NCBI GenBank assembly: GCA_905250115.1
Contig: CAJNOI010000005.1
Location: forward strand, 310,001 to 374,000
Length of the DNA stretch: 64,000 nt
Source of the DNA: Adineta steineri
Taxonomy: Eukaryota > Rotifera > Eurotatoria > Adinetida > Adinetidae
Direction: 5' to 3'
The notes under the pieces are model-generated. The model was not told where the DNA came from and did no database searches. It saw only the letters and a list, made by a program, of their open reading frames with translations. Position 1 is the first letter of the stretch. Every line of letters starts with the position of its first letter. The translations under genes were made by a program, and so were the position numbers. Below are positions 10,674-21,184 of this stretch, one piece after another.

Positions 10674-12159
10674 TCACAAAATTATTTCAAATTTCTCAAT
10701 TCGATGGTTCCAACGATCAGCAACATAAAGATTTCCTTCATCATCAAACGATATACCCATGGGATGATTCAATTGATTTGATTGATTTCCTTCACCATTT
10801 CCACCAACAACAATTTCACCTTCTTCTTTTCCTTCACACCAACGCACTATTCGATCATTCCCAAAATCTGCCACATAGATTTGACCCAAATAATCAATAA
10901 TTACTCTTGCAGGTTCAGACAATTGATTCAGATTTCCTCCTTCACCATTTCCTCCAGCCACAACTATGCCTTCATTTGCATCTTTTCTCCATTTCGCTAC
11001 ACGATGATTCCATTTATCTGAAACATACACAGATTGGTCTTCATCAACAAAGATAAAAGTAGGATAACTAAGTTGATTAAGTTCGTCTCCTTTTCCATTT
11101 CCACCAGCTACTACAATTCCTTCGTTGTCGTATTCTCCCATTTTCCATCGTCTCACTTCATTCCTCTTAGTATCAGAAACATAAAGAAATCCATGTTTAT
11201 CCATTGCCAAACCCCAACAGTCAATATTGTCGATGAGAACTTGTTGATTCTGGTTCATCCATTGTATCACTCGTTTGTTTCCATAATCAGCAATGATGAT
11301 CGAATGATTTTGTTGATCAAAAATAACATTAGTTGGATAATTCAATTGATATATTCGATTTCCTTTACCATTTCCACCTGCAATAGTTTGTCCTTCCTTT
11401 GCATTACATTTCCATTCAACAATACGATGGTTGTAACTATCAGCAATAAAAATATTCTTCTTTTCGCCAACAAAGATTCCTTCAGGATAATTGAATTGAT
11501 TTAATTTCTGTCCTTGTTCATTTCCACCAGCTACAGTGATGGCATCTTGTTTCCATTTATTGAATTTTGGTTCTAGAAAATGATGAGAAAAACAAAAAAA
11601 ATTTTGAATCCTTGAGAAAAATGTTATTTTTTAATAACTTACTTTTCGATAATATAATTGAAATATCATGAATAAATGGTTGTGAATCTTGTTGAATAGA
11701 AATCTTTGATGGATTATTTAATTCTTCTGTCATTTTTATCAGTTGGTTTGTTAAATAATTTAAATTCATTTCGTTAAACTCATTATCTTGATGAATCTGT
11801 TTTATTTGTTCATTCAAGTCTTTAAATTTCTTTTCAATATCTTTGATACATGTTTGTGATGATTTAATGAATATATCTCTGCACTCTTGTGCTTTTTCTT
11901 GAATTATTTCAATTGAATTTATTTCCCATTGATCAATCTGCTTTATTAATGAATGCTTTTCTGGATTTCGCTTTTGTTCATTCATTATTTGTTTAAATTC
12001 ATTATAATCATTAATAATATGATCTAGTTTTTCATTTAGTATTTGTTGATGTTTTGCTAAGTCCATAGAGCAAAATTCTTTTGAACATCCTTGACAAGAA
12101 TATGCTATTTTCTCTTTATCATATGTAAAACATTGTGTTTTGTTACTTGCCATTGCCAT
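10674..12159 (-). CDS. B-box-like/coiled-coil/NHL-propeller protein (paralogue A)
   Basis: Exon 1 is 12159-11643 and exon 2 is 11572-10674, separated by a 70-base GT-AG intron; total 471 residues. Residues about 10-35 resemble a B-box-type zinc module, but where paralogue B has CxxC this copy reads C10-F-T-Y13, so one expected zinc ligand is missing. A coiled coil of about 120 residues follows. Exon 2 encodes about six long NHL blades with the repeated pattern VAGGNGxGxxxNQLxxP and YVADxxNHRIxxW. The frame stays open from the exon 2 acceptor, so the propeller includes two blades before the first internal Met-like codon. Tandem with paralogue B on the same strand. The function is unknown; the domain order is that of a TRIM-NHL protein without a RING. 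Confidence 0.85.
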
Positions 12160-12880
12160 GTTTTTGAATAGTAGTTTATAGAAGAAATGAATAAAATCTA
12201 AAAAGAATCTTGTTGTGATATCTTACATATAAGAAATGAAAGAATGAAGCTCTTTTCTTCAATATGGAAGAGAAAGTGGGGTAAATATTCACTAAACACA
12301 TTTAAATGTGGCGGAAAGAAAAACAAACAAATATAATTATGATATTTTTTCTCTTGTAAACAACCTTCACAAACCATTTTTTTCATTATCATTTGTATAA
12401 TGTAAACTGACTTTTATATGATAACTTGATGTATCTATTTTCTTTCTATGCTTGACAGAATTTCGACGAAGAACGGTAAAAGAATATATGAATATTGAAT
12501 CATTATTTGTTTGTGTTTTTGAAATAACAGTTTCGTAGTACGAGAAAAAAATAGTTAATTAAGTTGGAGTGTTCCATATGAAAATGAATGGAAAGAAACG
12601 ATAGAAGAAAAAATCTAAAATGTAGAGAGATATGTCGATCTCTTCGTAATAGAAAATATGATCAGTTAGATGAAAAGTATGAAGATGAAAATATTGAATT
12701 TCTTCTATCGAAGAAAAGATAATTAGAAATATTTCACTCATTGACCCATTTTATTCTAGAAGTCATCTATGGAACTTACAATGAAACAAATATGATAGAG
12801 ACCTTGATGAATATCTCAGATATTTATAGGTTCGTTTCTCTCATTGAGGTCTGAAAAAATGAAGATAATCAAACTATCAT

Positions 12881-12938
12881 AAGGATGTGTATGTGCGTGT
12901 CAGATTTATCTTTCATACATACCATCCCTCACACCCTT
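12881..12938. repeat. Telomere-like palindrome, copy 4 (degenerate)
   Basis: AAGGATGTGTATGTGCGTGT facing CATACCATCCCTCACACCCTT. Imperfect stem; located about 100 bases past the stop of paralogue B. Confidence 0.5.
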
Positions 12939-13037
12939 TTCAAAATTTATTCGATTCTCCATTGATTTTCAATAATAAAACTTCACTTTTTCTTTTATTT
13001 TTATTTCTCAATTTTTCTTGAAAAATCAAAATTTCAT

Positions 13038-14619
13038 TCACACAATTATTTCGAATTTTTGAATTCGTTGATTTCTCGAATTAACAACATAAAGATTTCC
13101 TTTATCATCAAAAGATATACCCATGGGAGCATTCAGTTGATTTGATTGATATCCTTGACTATTTTCACCAACAACAATTTCACCTTCTTCTTTACCTTCA
13201 CGCCAACGCATTACTCGATGATTCCAAGAATCTGCCACATAGATTTGACCAAAATGATCAACAATTACTCCTCCAGGATAATATAATTGATTGAGATTTT
13301 TTCCTTTCCCATTTCCTCCAGCTACAACTATTCCTTCTTTTGAATCTTTTCTCCATTTCATCACACGATGATTGAACGAATCTGATACATAAACAGATTG
13401 TTCTTCATCAACAAAGAGAAAAGTAGGATAATTGAGTTGATCTCCTCTGCCATTTCCACCCGCCACTACAATTCCTTCGTTGTTATATTCTCCCATTTTC
13501 CATCGTCTCACTTCATTCTTCTCACAATCAGAAACATAAAGAAATCCATACTTATCGATTGCCAAGCCCCAACAGTGAATTTTCTTAATGAGAACTAGTT
13601 GATTTTGACCAGACCATTGAATTATCCGTTTGTTCTCAGAATCGGCAATAATGATCCAATGATCTTGTTGATCAACAATTATATCTGTTGGTCGATTCAA
13701 TTGATCTATTAGATATCCTCTGCCATATCCACCTACAATGGTTTGTCCTTCCTTTGCATTATATTTCCATTCAACAATACGATGATTATCACAATCGACA
13801 ATGAAAATATTTTTGTTTTTATCAATAAAGATTCCATGGGGGCCACAAAGTTGATTTAATCTGTGTCCTTGTCCATTTCCAGCAGCTACGGTGATGCCAT
13901 TTTGTTTCCATTTGTCCCATTTTGGTTCTAGAAAATGATGAAACGAAAAAGAAAAGATTAATTTATATCATATCATTCTTTTCCTTTGCATACAAGTAAA
14001 TTTAATCTTTTTTCTATATTAGTATCATTGCTTTTAGTTTTTCAACAGAATAGTATATAAAATGAGAATTATTCTCTTAAAAATTGTCTCTTAAAAACTT
14101 ACTTTTTGAGAAAACAAATAAAATTTCACTAATAAATGATTTTGAATCTTGTTCAATAGAAATCTTTGATGGATTATTTAATTCTTCTGTAATTTTCATC
14201 AATTGATTTCTTAAATAATTTAACTTCATTTCATTAAATTCATTTTCTTCATGAATTTGTTTTATTTGTTCAGATAAATCATTAAATTTCATTTCAATAT
14301 CATTGATACATGTTTGTGATGATTTAATCACATTTTCTCTGTACTCTTTTGCTTTTTGTTTAATTTTTTCAATCGAATTTATTTCCCATAGATTAATTTG
14401 TTTTATTAATGAATAATTTTCTGGATTTTGTTTTTGTTTATTAATTCTTTGTTTAAATTCATCATAATCATTAGTAATATGATGTAATTCTTCATTTAAT
14501 AATTGTTTATGCTCTGCTAAATCCGTACAACAAAATCTTTGTGAACATCCTTTACAAGAGTATTTTGTTTTTTCTTTCTTGCATTTAAAACATTGTATTT
14601 TGTTGTTTGCCATTGCCAT
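13038..14619 (-). CDS. B-box-like/coiled-coil/NHL-propeller protein (paralogue B)
   Basis: Exon 1 14619-14103 and exon 2 13927-13038, total 468 residues. Exon 1 is 517 bases, identical in length and phase to that of paralogue A, showing a tandem duplication. The N-terminus keeps both cysteine pairs of the zinc module (CFKCKKEKTKYSCKGC ... CCTDLAEH), followed by the coiled coil (NELHH-like heptads to NPSKISIEQD) and six NHL blades with VAGGNG/VGGYG spacers. The intron (174 bases) is longer than in A. The intact zinc ligands make B the better candidate for a working adaptor. No RING is present, so ubiquitin-ligase activity is not supported by the sequence. Confidence 0.87.
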
Positions 14620-14980
14620 GCCTTCGAATAGAAGTTTATAGAAAAAACGAATATTTCCTTATCTATTTTTATAATTCTAAACGTAATAATTCAATGACGA
14701 TAAAAGTATTTTTCGGTAGCAAAAGAGATCGAAAAAGAATTATTTTTTATGACAAAATTCGGCTAATAAAACTGATGTAATATCTTTTGAGAGTCTAGTG
14801 GTGGTATATAATAAAAACAATGGTCACATCCACAATCATGCACTTTCAATGTAGAATGTAAAACTTAACTATGTACTTTTTTATTTACGAGATAAGAAAA
14901 AACAAGATTCTGTGCGATCAATTTTTATTGTCTCAAGTAAAATCATGTTTTTCTTACATGAAGAAGAAAAAATGTCTCTT

Positions 14981-15027
14981 GTTGGGTGTGGGTGCCAATC
15001 ATTTATCACACCAACATCCACCCCTCA
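14981..15027. repeat. Telomere-like palindrome, copy 5
   Basis: GTTGGGTGTGGGTG facing CACACCAACATCCACCCCTCAA with a short loop; right end keeps the CCCTCAA motif. Confidence 0.65.
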
Positions 15028-15032
15028 ATTTG

Positions 15033-15597
15033 TATGATCCTCTCAAACATGGTTCAAACCTTCTTTTTTTACAGATCTTCAATATTTTAAAACTTCTTCT
15101 CTGACTCTTATGAAATAATTTCTATACCTGTGATTGTGTATTAGTATGTCGTCTTTGTTTTGAAAATAAATGAAAGGCGAAACGGTAACCATCTTCTTAT
15201 ATACAGTTTCTCTTTTTCTTTTTATTTACTTCCGATATTAGTGTCTTAGTTTTTTCCCACTTCATAGTAGGTATCTATTACATTTCATTTATTACAAAGA
15301 AGAAGAAGACCTTTAAAAAATAGTTACGATTGATTGCAAAAAGACAATTTAAAAAGTTATCTTTTAACATGTTATATGATATTGATCATGAAGCACGAAA
15401 AAAACAAAACACAACAATAATTCATCGAAATCTATCCTTATCCATGGTGAATTGAATATACATATAACACTTGTTACATGATGTATAGTCGGTTTCAACA
15501 TATTCTAATTATACTATGTAACAAAAAATAATAAGAAACTTGAGAAATATGGTTGCCAGTACTCTTCGTATTGATGTATTGACTCATTAATATGATT
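15033..15597 (+). repeat. Dispersed 0.56-kb repeat, copy 1
   Basis: Starts TATGATCCTCTCAAACATGG and ends near CTCTTCGTATTGATGTATT. A second copy in the same orientation lies at 52455-53018. Blocks such as TTGTGTATTAGTATG/CCGTCTTTGTTTTGAAAATAAAT and TTACATTTCA are shared throughout, with one indel of about 25-30 bases. No coding potential in either copy. Confidence 0.8.
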
Positions 15598-15710
15598 ATT
15601 ATTATAACAATATATAAAACAATAGAGTGTGGGTATTCTGTTCTAAGGAGAGTTCATTATTCTTCAGATAAAACTTACGTAAGTTATGAAATATAACGAA
15701 TCATTTTTCT

Positions 15711-15982
15711 CAAGGGGGAAAAAGCGGATCCTGGATCCCCGGATCCTCTGAATTTTTTGGATCCTGAGAGATCCTTTTGGATCCTATGGATCCTGATGGA
15801 TCCTATGGATCCTGATGGATCCTATGGATCCTGATGGATCCTATGAATCCTCGTGGATCCTCGTGGATCCTCATAGATCCTCGTGGATCCTCGTGGATCC
15901 TCATGGATCCTCGTGGATCCTATGGATTCTGACGTTTATGAGGATCCATGAGGAGCCACCAGGATCCGCTTTTTCCCCCTTG
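15711..15982. mobile_element. Foldback/hAT-like MITE filled with GGATCC minisatellite
   Basis: 272-bp element with perfect 24-bp terminal inverted repeats beginning CAAGGGGGAAAAAGCGGATC, flanked on both sides by the 8-bp direct duplication ATTTTTCT (15703-15710 and 15983-15990). Between the termini lies a tandem array of about twenty GGATCC-centred units of 9-12 bases (GGATCCTGAT, GGATCCTATG, GGATCCTCGT types), itself partly palindromic. An 8-bp target duplication and CA-starting ends fit non-autonomous hAT-type elements. No transposase is encoded. Confidence 0.85.
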
Positions 15983-16283
15983 ATTTTTCTTCTAGTTACA
16001 AGATATATATAGATTTGAAATATAGTAGTGTTAGTCAAGTATATCTTATTTGTGATCAAAAGAAAGATTTTACAGCCGAATATTTTTTGAATTATTTTCG
16101 ATGGAAAAATGACCAATCTCGGTTATATTATTCTTTATTTATATAAAATACGAATCTTTAAATACATAGCTTTTTCCTTATTAAAAAACATTAACCATTC
16201 AACTTTCATAAAAAAAACAGTTTTCTTTTCTATAAATGATTGATAATGAGAAAAACTTTTGGAACATTTCAATAATAAATAAA

Positions 16284-17624
16284 TCAAAAATTTTCTTGTT
16301 TCTGATGCCACTTGCCAATAATTTCGATTATAGCATTACCTAATTGTTCATATTGTTCAATATAATTATGGATATGTGTTGATATTCGAACATACAAATT
16401 TCCATCAATATTTTTAATTGGTACTTCAATATTATAATCATGATGAAGTTGATTTTGTATTATTTCAGCATCATCATATTTAAAACCACCATTATTATCA
16501 TTAGACATCGGCAATTTTATACAACGCATTGGACCAGATATATCATCTGAAGTTAATTTTGATGTATTCCACATTTCTACTAATAAATCACTTGCATCTT
16601 TAGCTAATTTTGTATTACGATCTATAATTATTTTGATATCATAATATGACCAAAAACGTACACATTCATTTAATGCTAAGAAACTTGTATAATCTTTAAG
16701 ACCAGTCCAAAGAAATTCCGAATGCATCCCAGAATCAATTCCATGTGATTGTATACATGGATGAATTATTAGTTTACTATTTGATTTCATATATAATAGG
16801 CCAACTCCTTTGGGTGCACAAAACCATTTATGACAATTTGTTAAATAAATATCTGGTAAATAATCATCTTCATAATCAAAACGAAGATTGATTGAACCAA
16901 GTGCATGAGCTCCATCAATGATACATGGAATATTTAATTGTTTACAATAATAACAAAGATCATTTATAGGTAAAATGAATGGTGATTGACTTGATATATG
17001 ATCAAAGAATGCATAAGTAAATTTATTTGATTTGAGAGCAAGTTTTATTTTATCTACAACTTTATTAATATCATCAATGGGAAATTCAATTGAGAATTCA
17101 TATAATTTTGCATCAGTCTCTAAACAAATCTTCTTTAGATATTTTTTATAAGCACCATACATAGTATTCATTATGAATATGTGACTTTTATCATCTATAT
17201 TTAATGATGTTATTATAGAATTCCAAGCAAATGTAACATTTTCAACTAATATTAAATTCTTTGGTGTTGTACAACCTAAAAATTTTGCCATTTTTCTTAT
17301 TACATCTACTAATCTTGGAAATATTTCACGATCATAAAAACGTAGTGGTTGTTTTTCAATATAATATTGAAATAAATGTGAATATTCTAATGCTTGACGT
17401 AATACACAACCAAATGCTCCATGATTAAGAAATATATATTTATTATCTAATAAAAAATATTTTTCATTCATCCCACGTCCAAATGGAATCTTATCATCAC
17501 TTTTATAATCATATAAGGGAAATGGTTCTGATAATGATATAAAACAATCATCCGGGAGATCTAATAATTCTTCAACATTTGAACTATGAAATGAACCAAA
17601 ATCACGTCGTACCATCGACGACAT
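16284..17624 (-). CDS. Class-V PLP-dependent aminotransferase (isopenicillin-N-epimerase-like)
   Basis: Intronless 446-codon frame. After a leader of about 40 residues comes the family opening FLNHGAFGCV, then a PLP-phosphate region (ENVTFAWNS), the aspartate of IDGAHALGSI that contacts the pyridine nitrogen, and the Schiff-base lysine in LTNCHKWFCAPKGVGLL. A C-terminal domain ending in VRISTHIHNYIEQ carries the conserved arginine-containing strand. These are features of the isopenicillin N epimerase/cysteine-desulfurase-like branch; the substrate cannot be read from sequence. Absence of introns and mainly bacterial or fungal relatives for this subfamily suggest horizontal acquisition, as inference. 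The start is the ATG followed by SSMVRRDFG; a second in-frame Met three codons on is possible. Confidence 0.88.
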   Translation of the reverse strand: MSSMVRRDFGSFHSSNVEELLDLPDDCFISLSEPFPLYDYKSDDKIPFGRGMNEKYFLLDNKYIFLNHGAFGCVLRQALEYSHLFQYYIEKQPLRFYDREIFPRLVDVIRKMAKFLGCTTPKNLILVENVTFAWNSIITSLNIDDKSHIFIMNTMYGAYKKYLKKICLETDAKLYEFSIEFPIDDINKVVDKIKLALKSNKFTYAFFDHISSQSPFILPINDLCYYCKQLNIPCIIDGAHALGSINLRFDYEDDYLPDIYLTNCHKWFCAPKGVGLLYMKSNSKLIIHPCIQSHGIDSGMHSEFLWTGLKDYTSFLALNECVRFWSYYDIKIIIDRNTKLAKDASDLLVEMWNTSKLTSDDISGPMRCIKLPMSNDNNGGFKYDDAEIIQNQLHHDYNIEVPIKNIDGNLYVRISTHIHNYIEQYEQLGNAIIEIIGKWHQKQENF

Positions 17625-17654
17625 GTTACTTTTTATCTGAAATTTAACAAAAAA

Positions 17655-17723
17655 CTTGAGGGTGTTGGTGTGGGTATTATATTCCTTTCACATTCATACT
17701 CACATCGACATCCACACCCTCAA
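17655..17723. repeat. Telomere-like palindrome, copy 6
   Basis: CTTGAGGGTGTTGGTGTGGG facing CACATCGACATCCACACCCTCAA, loop about 25 bases. Lies just upstream of the aminotransferase start codon, within its probable 5' region. Confidence 0.8.
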
Positions 17724-18386
17724 TCGGATGAAATCTAATAAGATCGACCAATCCGTAGAGATGGAAATTTTACGAATTGAGATTTTTCAATAGCCTCTTT
17801 TTTGTCGATCATGTTTCTGGCGATAAAAAATCTAATATAGCGTGCACATTACTGGTAGAGTTAGTAGAATAAGGCACAAAATACAGGCTACTTAATTATT
17901 TATTGTAATGCTCAGTTAAAAATATGGTTTTTATTGCATGTGTCATATATACTCTCTGAAAGTATACCCTTACATAAGACTCTTTCTTCTATTTGTTTCT
18001 TTTTTATCATACCTTCTATAAAATTTATTGACAAGTGAAATATAACTTCAGAGTTTTATTACATTGTGTTCGTTTTATCATACTGAAGTAAAACGCTTAA
18101 GTCTTATCTCTACTAGACAATTAATTTTATACAAAGTACGATAGCATAGAAATAAAAATGGTGGACAGATTTTTTTTTGTTCGTAAGTGTATTACATATC
18201 TGGATTCATATTTCTAGAAAGTTTTTGCCAAAAGAATTCAAAATTAGGAGAAAATCTTTAAAAATCAGGAGGTTTGACAACCCTGACCGTAACTCACCGT
18301 GAGAAATCGCAGATTTTCGTAGATTTCTCAAGATGGTTTGTATTGTTATACGTAAACGTTTGTTTTAGATTATATTTAAGAAAAGT
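17724..18386. other. Spacer between divergently oriented aminotransferase and OvoA-like genes
   Basis: AT-rich, no convincing frame; presumably holds both promoters. No motif can be assigned. Confidence 0.6.
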
Positions 18387-20629
18387 ATGTCTCATGGTTC
18401 ACCTTGTCCAGTTATTAACAGTTCTTCATTTTGGACGGGTAAACCACCTTTTTATGGTGTTTGCCTGGTGTTGAATCGAATGGTTCAATAAAGTCGTTGC
18501 CACAAGTTAAAACAAATGCCAGTCGAAAGGAATTACTCGATTATTTTGATAATACATGGACGTTAACTGAAGTGCTTTTCGATGGATTAGTCAATGAAGA
18601 AGCATATTATTGTCGTCCTTATCATAAGTTACGTCATCCAATGATCTTTTATTATGGACATCCGGCTGTATTATATATAAATAAACTACGTGTAGCTGGT
18701 TTTATTGAACGTGGAATAAATCCAGAACTTGAACAGCTATTTGAAACTGGCGTCGATGAAATGCGATGGGATGATTTACATGAAGGCAACGAAGATATCT
18801 GGCCGTCGATAAGCGAAGTTCATAAATATCGGGCTGATGTGTATCGAGTTGTTCATGAAGTGATCGAAACACATCCACTATTTGATGATGAACACATGCC
18901 AATTGATATTAATAAACCAACATAGGCATTGCTGCTAAGTTTTGAACATGAGCGCATTCATTTTGAAACATCTTCAGTATTGTTAAGAGAATTACCTTTA
19001 AAATATGTACGTATACCTGCAGCATGGCCAACTTATACCGTAGAAAAAGTTGGCACGCCTAGTGAAGAAAATTTCATGATAACGTTGGAAAAATCCGAAG
19101 TGACACTTGGTAAGCCAATCGATTGGCCAAGCTTTGGTTGGGATAATGAATATGGTACAGAGAAACGAATAGTAGAACCATTCAGTGCAAGTTCGATGTT
19201 AATCAGTAATAAAGAATTTTATCAATTTGTTATTGCAAGTGGTTATACACAACAACGTTATTGGTCAAATGATGGATAGGGTTGGCGTTCTTTCCGTAAT
19301 GTTAAAGCGCCACTATTTTGGGTACAAGTTGGTCCATCTGGTTTACATCAATATCAATTACGGATGATTTTCGAAGTAATAGAGATGCAATGGGATGCTC
19401 CAGTTTGCGTCAATTTTCATGAGGCCAAAGCTTATTGTGCTTGGCGTACAGAACGAGAGGATAGTTTAATACCTTATCGATTGTTAACCGAAAGTGAACA
19501 TCATGTGTTACGTGATGGAAATGAGTATTCATGGAATAATGGTTTACGTAATGGGGGTGAAGTAGGAGTTACTCATTCTCCAGCAAATAAAAAAGACTTC
19601 TACGACGTGTTTGGAAATGTATGGCAATGGTGTGAAGATTACTTTCATGCCCTAGAAGGTAGTACACCACATCCATATTACGATGACTTTAGTGTATCAT
19701 GCTATGACAGACAGCATCACATAATTCTTGGTGGTTCATTCATAAGTACTGGTGATGAAGCAAGTGTTTGGGCAAGATTCCATTTCCGTCCGCATTTTAT
19801 ACAACATGCTGGTTTCCGTATTGTTCATAGTGAAGATGGTGATCGTGCTTGTGATGCCAGTCGTATCGGTAGTTCCAACACCTATGAAACACAAGAAATG
19901 CTTGACATGTATCTATTGATGCATTGGGGTGAAGAGCATCAGCGCTTTGATCCTTTAATTTTCACGCACATCACTTTTCCACGAGTAGCTGAACTACCAA
20001 TCGCTTGCGCTGAACTTGTGAAACGTTTTGCCATCGGTAAAGATCGTGTACTAGATTTAGGATGTGCTGTTGGTCGTACTGCCTTTGAGCTGGCAGTCAC
20101 TTTTAAGGAAATAGTCGGCATCGATTATAGTCAGAAATTTATCGACGCTGCTCGACATCTGCAACAACACGGTACATTAGAATATACTCGAAAAGATCAA
20201 AGAATGCAGAAAACAAAAATAACAGCCATAGTTAATCCTTCAATCGCTTGTCATCGGATACGTTTTGAAGTAGGTGATGCATGTTCATTGCCACTCGATT
20301 TGAAAGATTTTGATGCAGTTGTGCTCGCCAATGTACTTTGTCGTCTACCAAAGCCATCGATTTGTTTGAAGCGTATGCAAGGACATAACGGATTGGTCAA
20401 GGCAGGAGGTATTTTAGTAATGACAACACCATTTAGTTGGTTGCCACAGTACACACCCTCGGATCATTGGCTTAATAGTGTAAAAGATATTGGTGATATC
20501 CTTACCGACTTCGATCTAATTCATCAAGAGGAGATACCATTTATGATACGAGAACATCGTCGCAAGTTCGAGTATATTATTACATTGGCCACTGTCTGGA
20601 AGCGACGATTATCATCAATTGAAACTTAA
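18387..20629 (+). pseudogene. ovoA: OvoA-like 5-histidylcysteine sulfoxide synthase with two TAG codons and a frameshift
   Basis: Intronless frame of about 740 codons with the full OvoA order: DinB_2-like iron domain (GHPAVLYINKL, then HERIHFE, the HxxxHxE iron motif), an FGE-sulfatase-type domain (WRTERE ... NVWQWCEDY ... GFRI), and a C-terminal SAM methyltransferase (VLDLGCAVGRT). OvoA joins cysteine to histidine as the sulfoxide in ovothiol synthesis. The frame is interrupted by TAG at 18923-18925 (NKPT*ALLL) and at 19277-19279 (SNDG*GWRS); at both places the family is expected to have Trp (TGG). The N-terminal segment SSFWTGKPP is in another frame and would join the main frame only by a length change at the T run 18449-18453. 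All later motifs are intact. Either a young pseudogene, an assembly-error cluster, or recoding. Confidence 0.82.
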
Positions 20630-21184
20630 CTTTTCTGTTTTGATCCATTGAAGTTAATAGAAACTATTTGAACAAAGAATATTAGTTCGATGAACTTCAA
20701 TACTATTTGAAATTTAAATCGATTACATTTTTTTAAATATATATTAAATATTGTAGTTCATGATACGAAGTAAAGTTTATTTCTCAAACTAAATAGAAAA
20801 ATCATTTGAAAGATTTTTTTCTCAAAATTTTCATTGTCTACATGAGATAATTAATCATATTAAGAACAGAATAAGTTGAAATAAGTACTGATAGATGAAC
20901 TCGATTAGAAAACTATAAAAGACGTGATAGAGAGAAATTGTATTGATTTTATCTGATTTAATAATATATCATAAAAGGGTGTGAGTGTCGGTGTGGGTGC
21001 GGATATTTTATTCCATCGACACTCATATCAACACCCACACCCACCCCACACCCTCATGATGGTTTTTCTTCAAATTTTAATACATTTTTTCACTGATTTT
21101 CAAGAATTAAACTTGTTTTTCCTTTCATTTCTCGATTATTTATTCAATAAAACGTTTTTTTCTTTTTTTAGGTCAAGATTTCAT
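20630..21184. other. Spacer with telomere-like palindrome
   Basis: Convergent 3' ends of the OvoA-like gene and NHL paralogue C. Only the palindrome at 20976 stands out. Confidence 0.6.
20976..21055. repeat. Telomere-like palindrome, copy 7
   Basis: AGGGTGTGAGTGTCGGTGTGGGTGCGG facing CACCCACACCCACCCCACACCCTCAT in full, loop about 30 bases. About 130 bases past the stop of NHL paralogue C. Confidence 0.8.

Larger units (their letters stand above)
14620..16283. other. Repeat-rich spacer
   Basis: No gene seen. Holds a telomere-like palindrome (14981), one copy of a 565-base sequence repeated near 52455, and the GGATCC foldback element at 15711-15982. Confidence 0.75.

Noticed and set aside
10782..11504. 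Plus-strand open frames opposite the NHL genes (also at 13398 and 21542)
   Set aside because: Shadows of the repeated NHL coding sequence on the other strand; the minus-strand frames carry the conserved blades.
15815..16012. Open frame of repeated DPHGSSWIL-like residues
   Set aside because: It is a translation of the GGATCC minisatellite inside the foldback element, not a gene.
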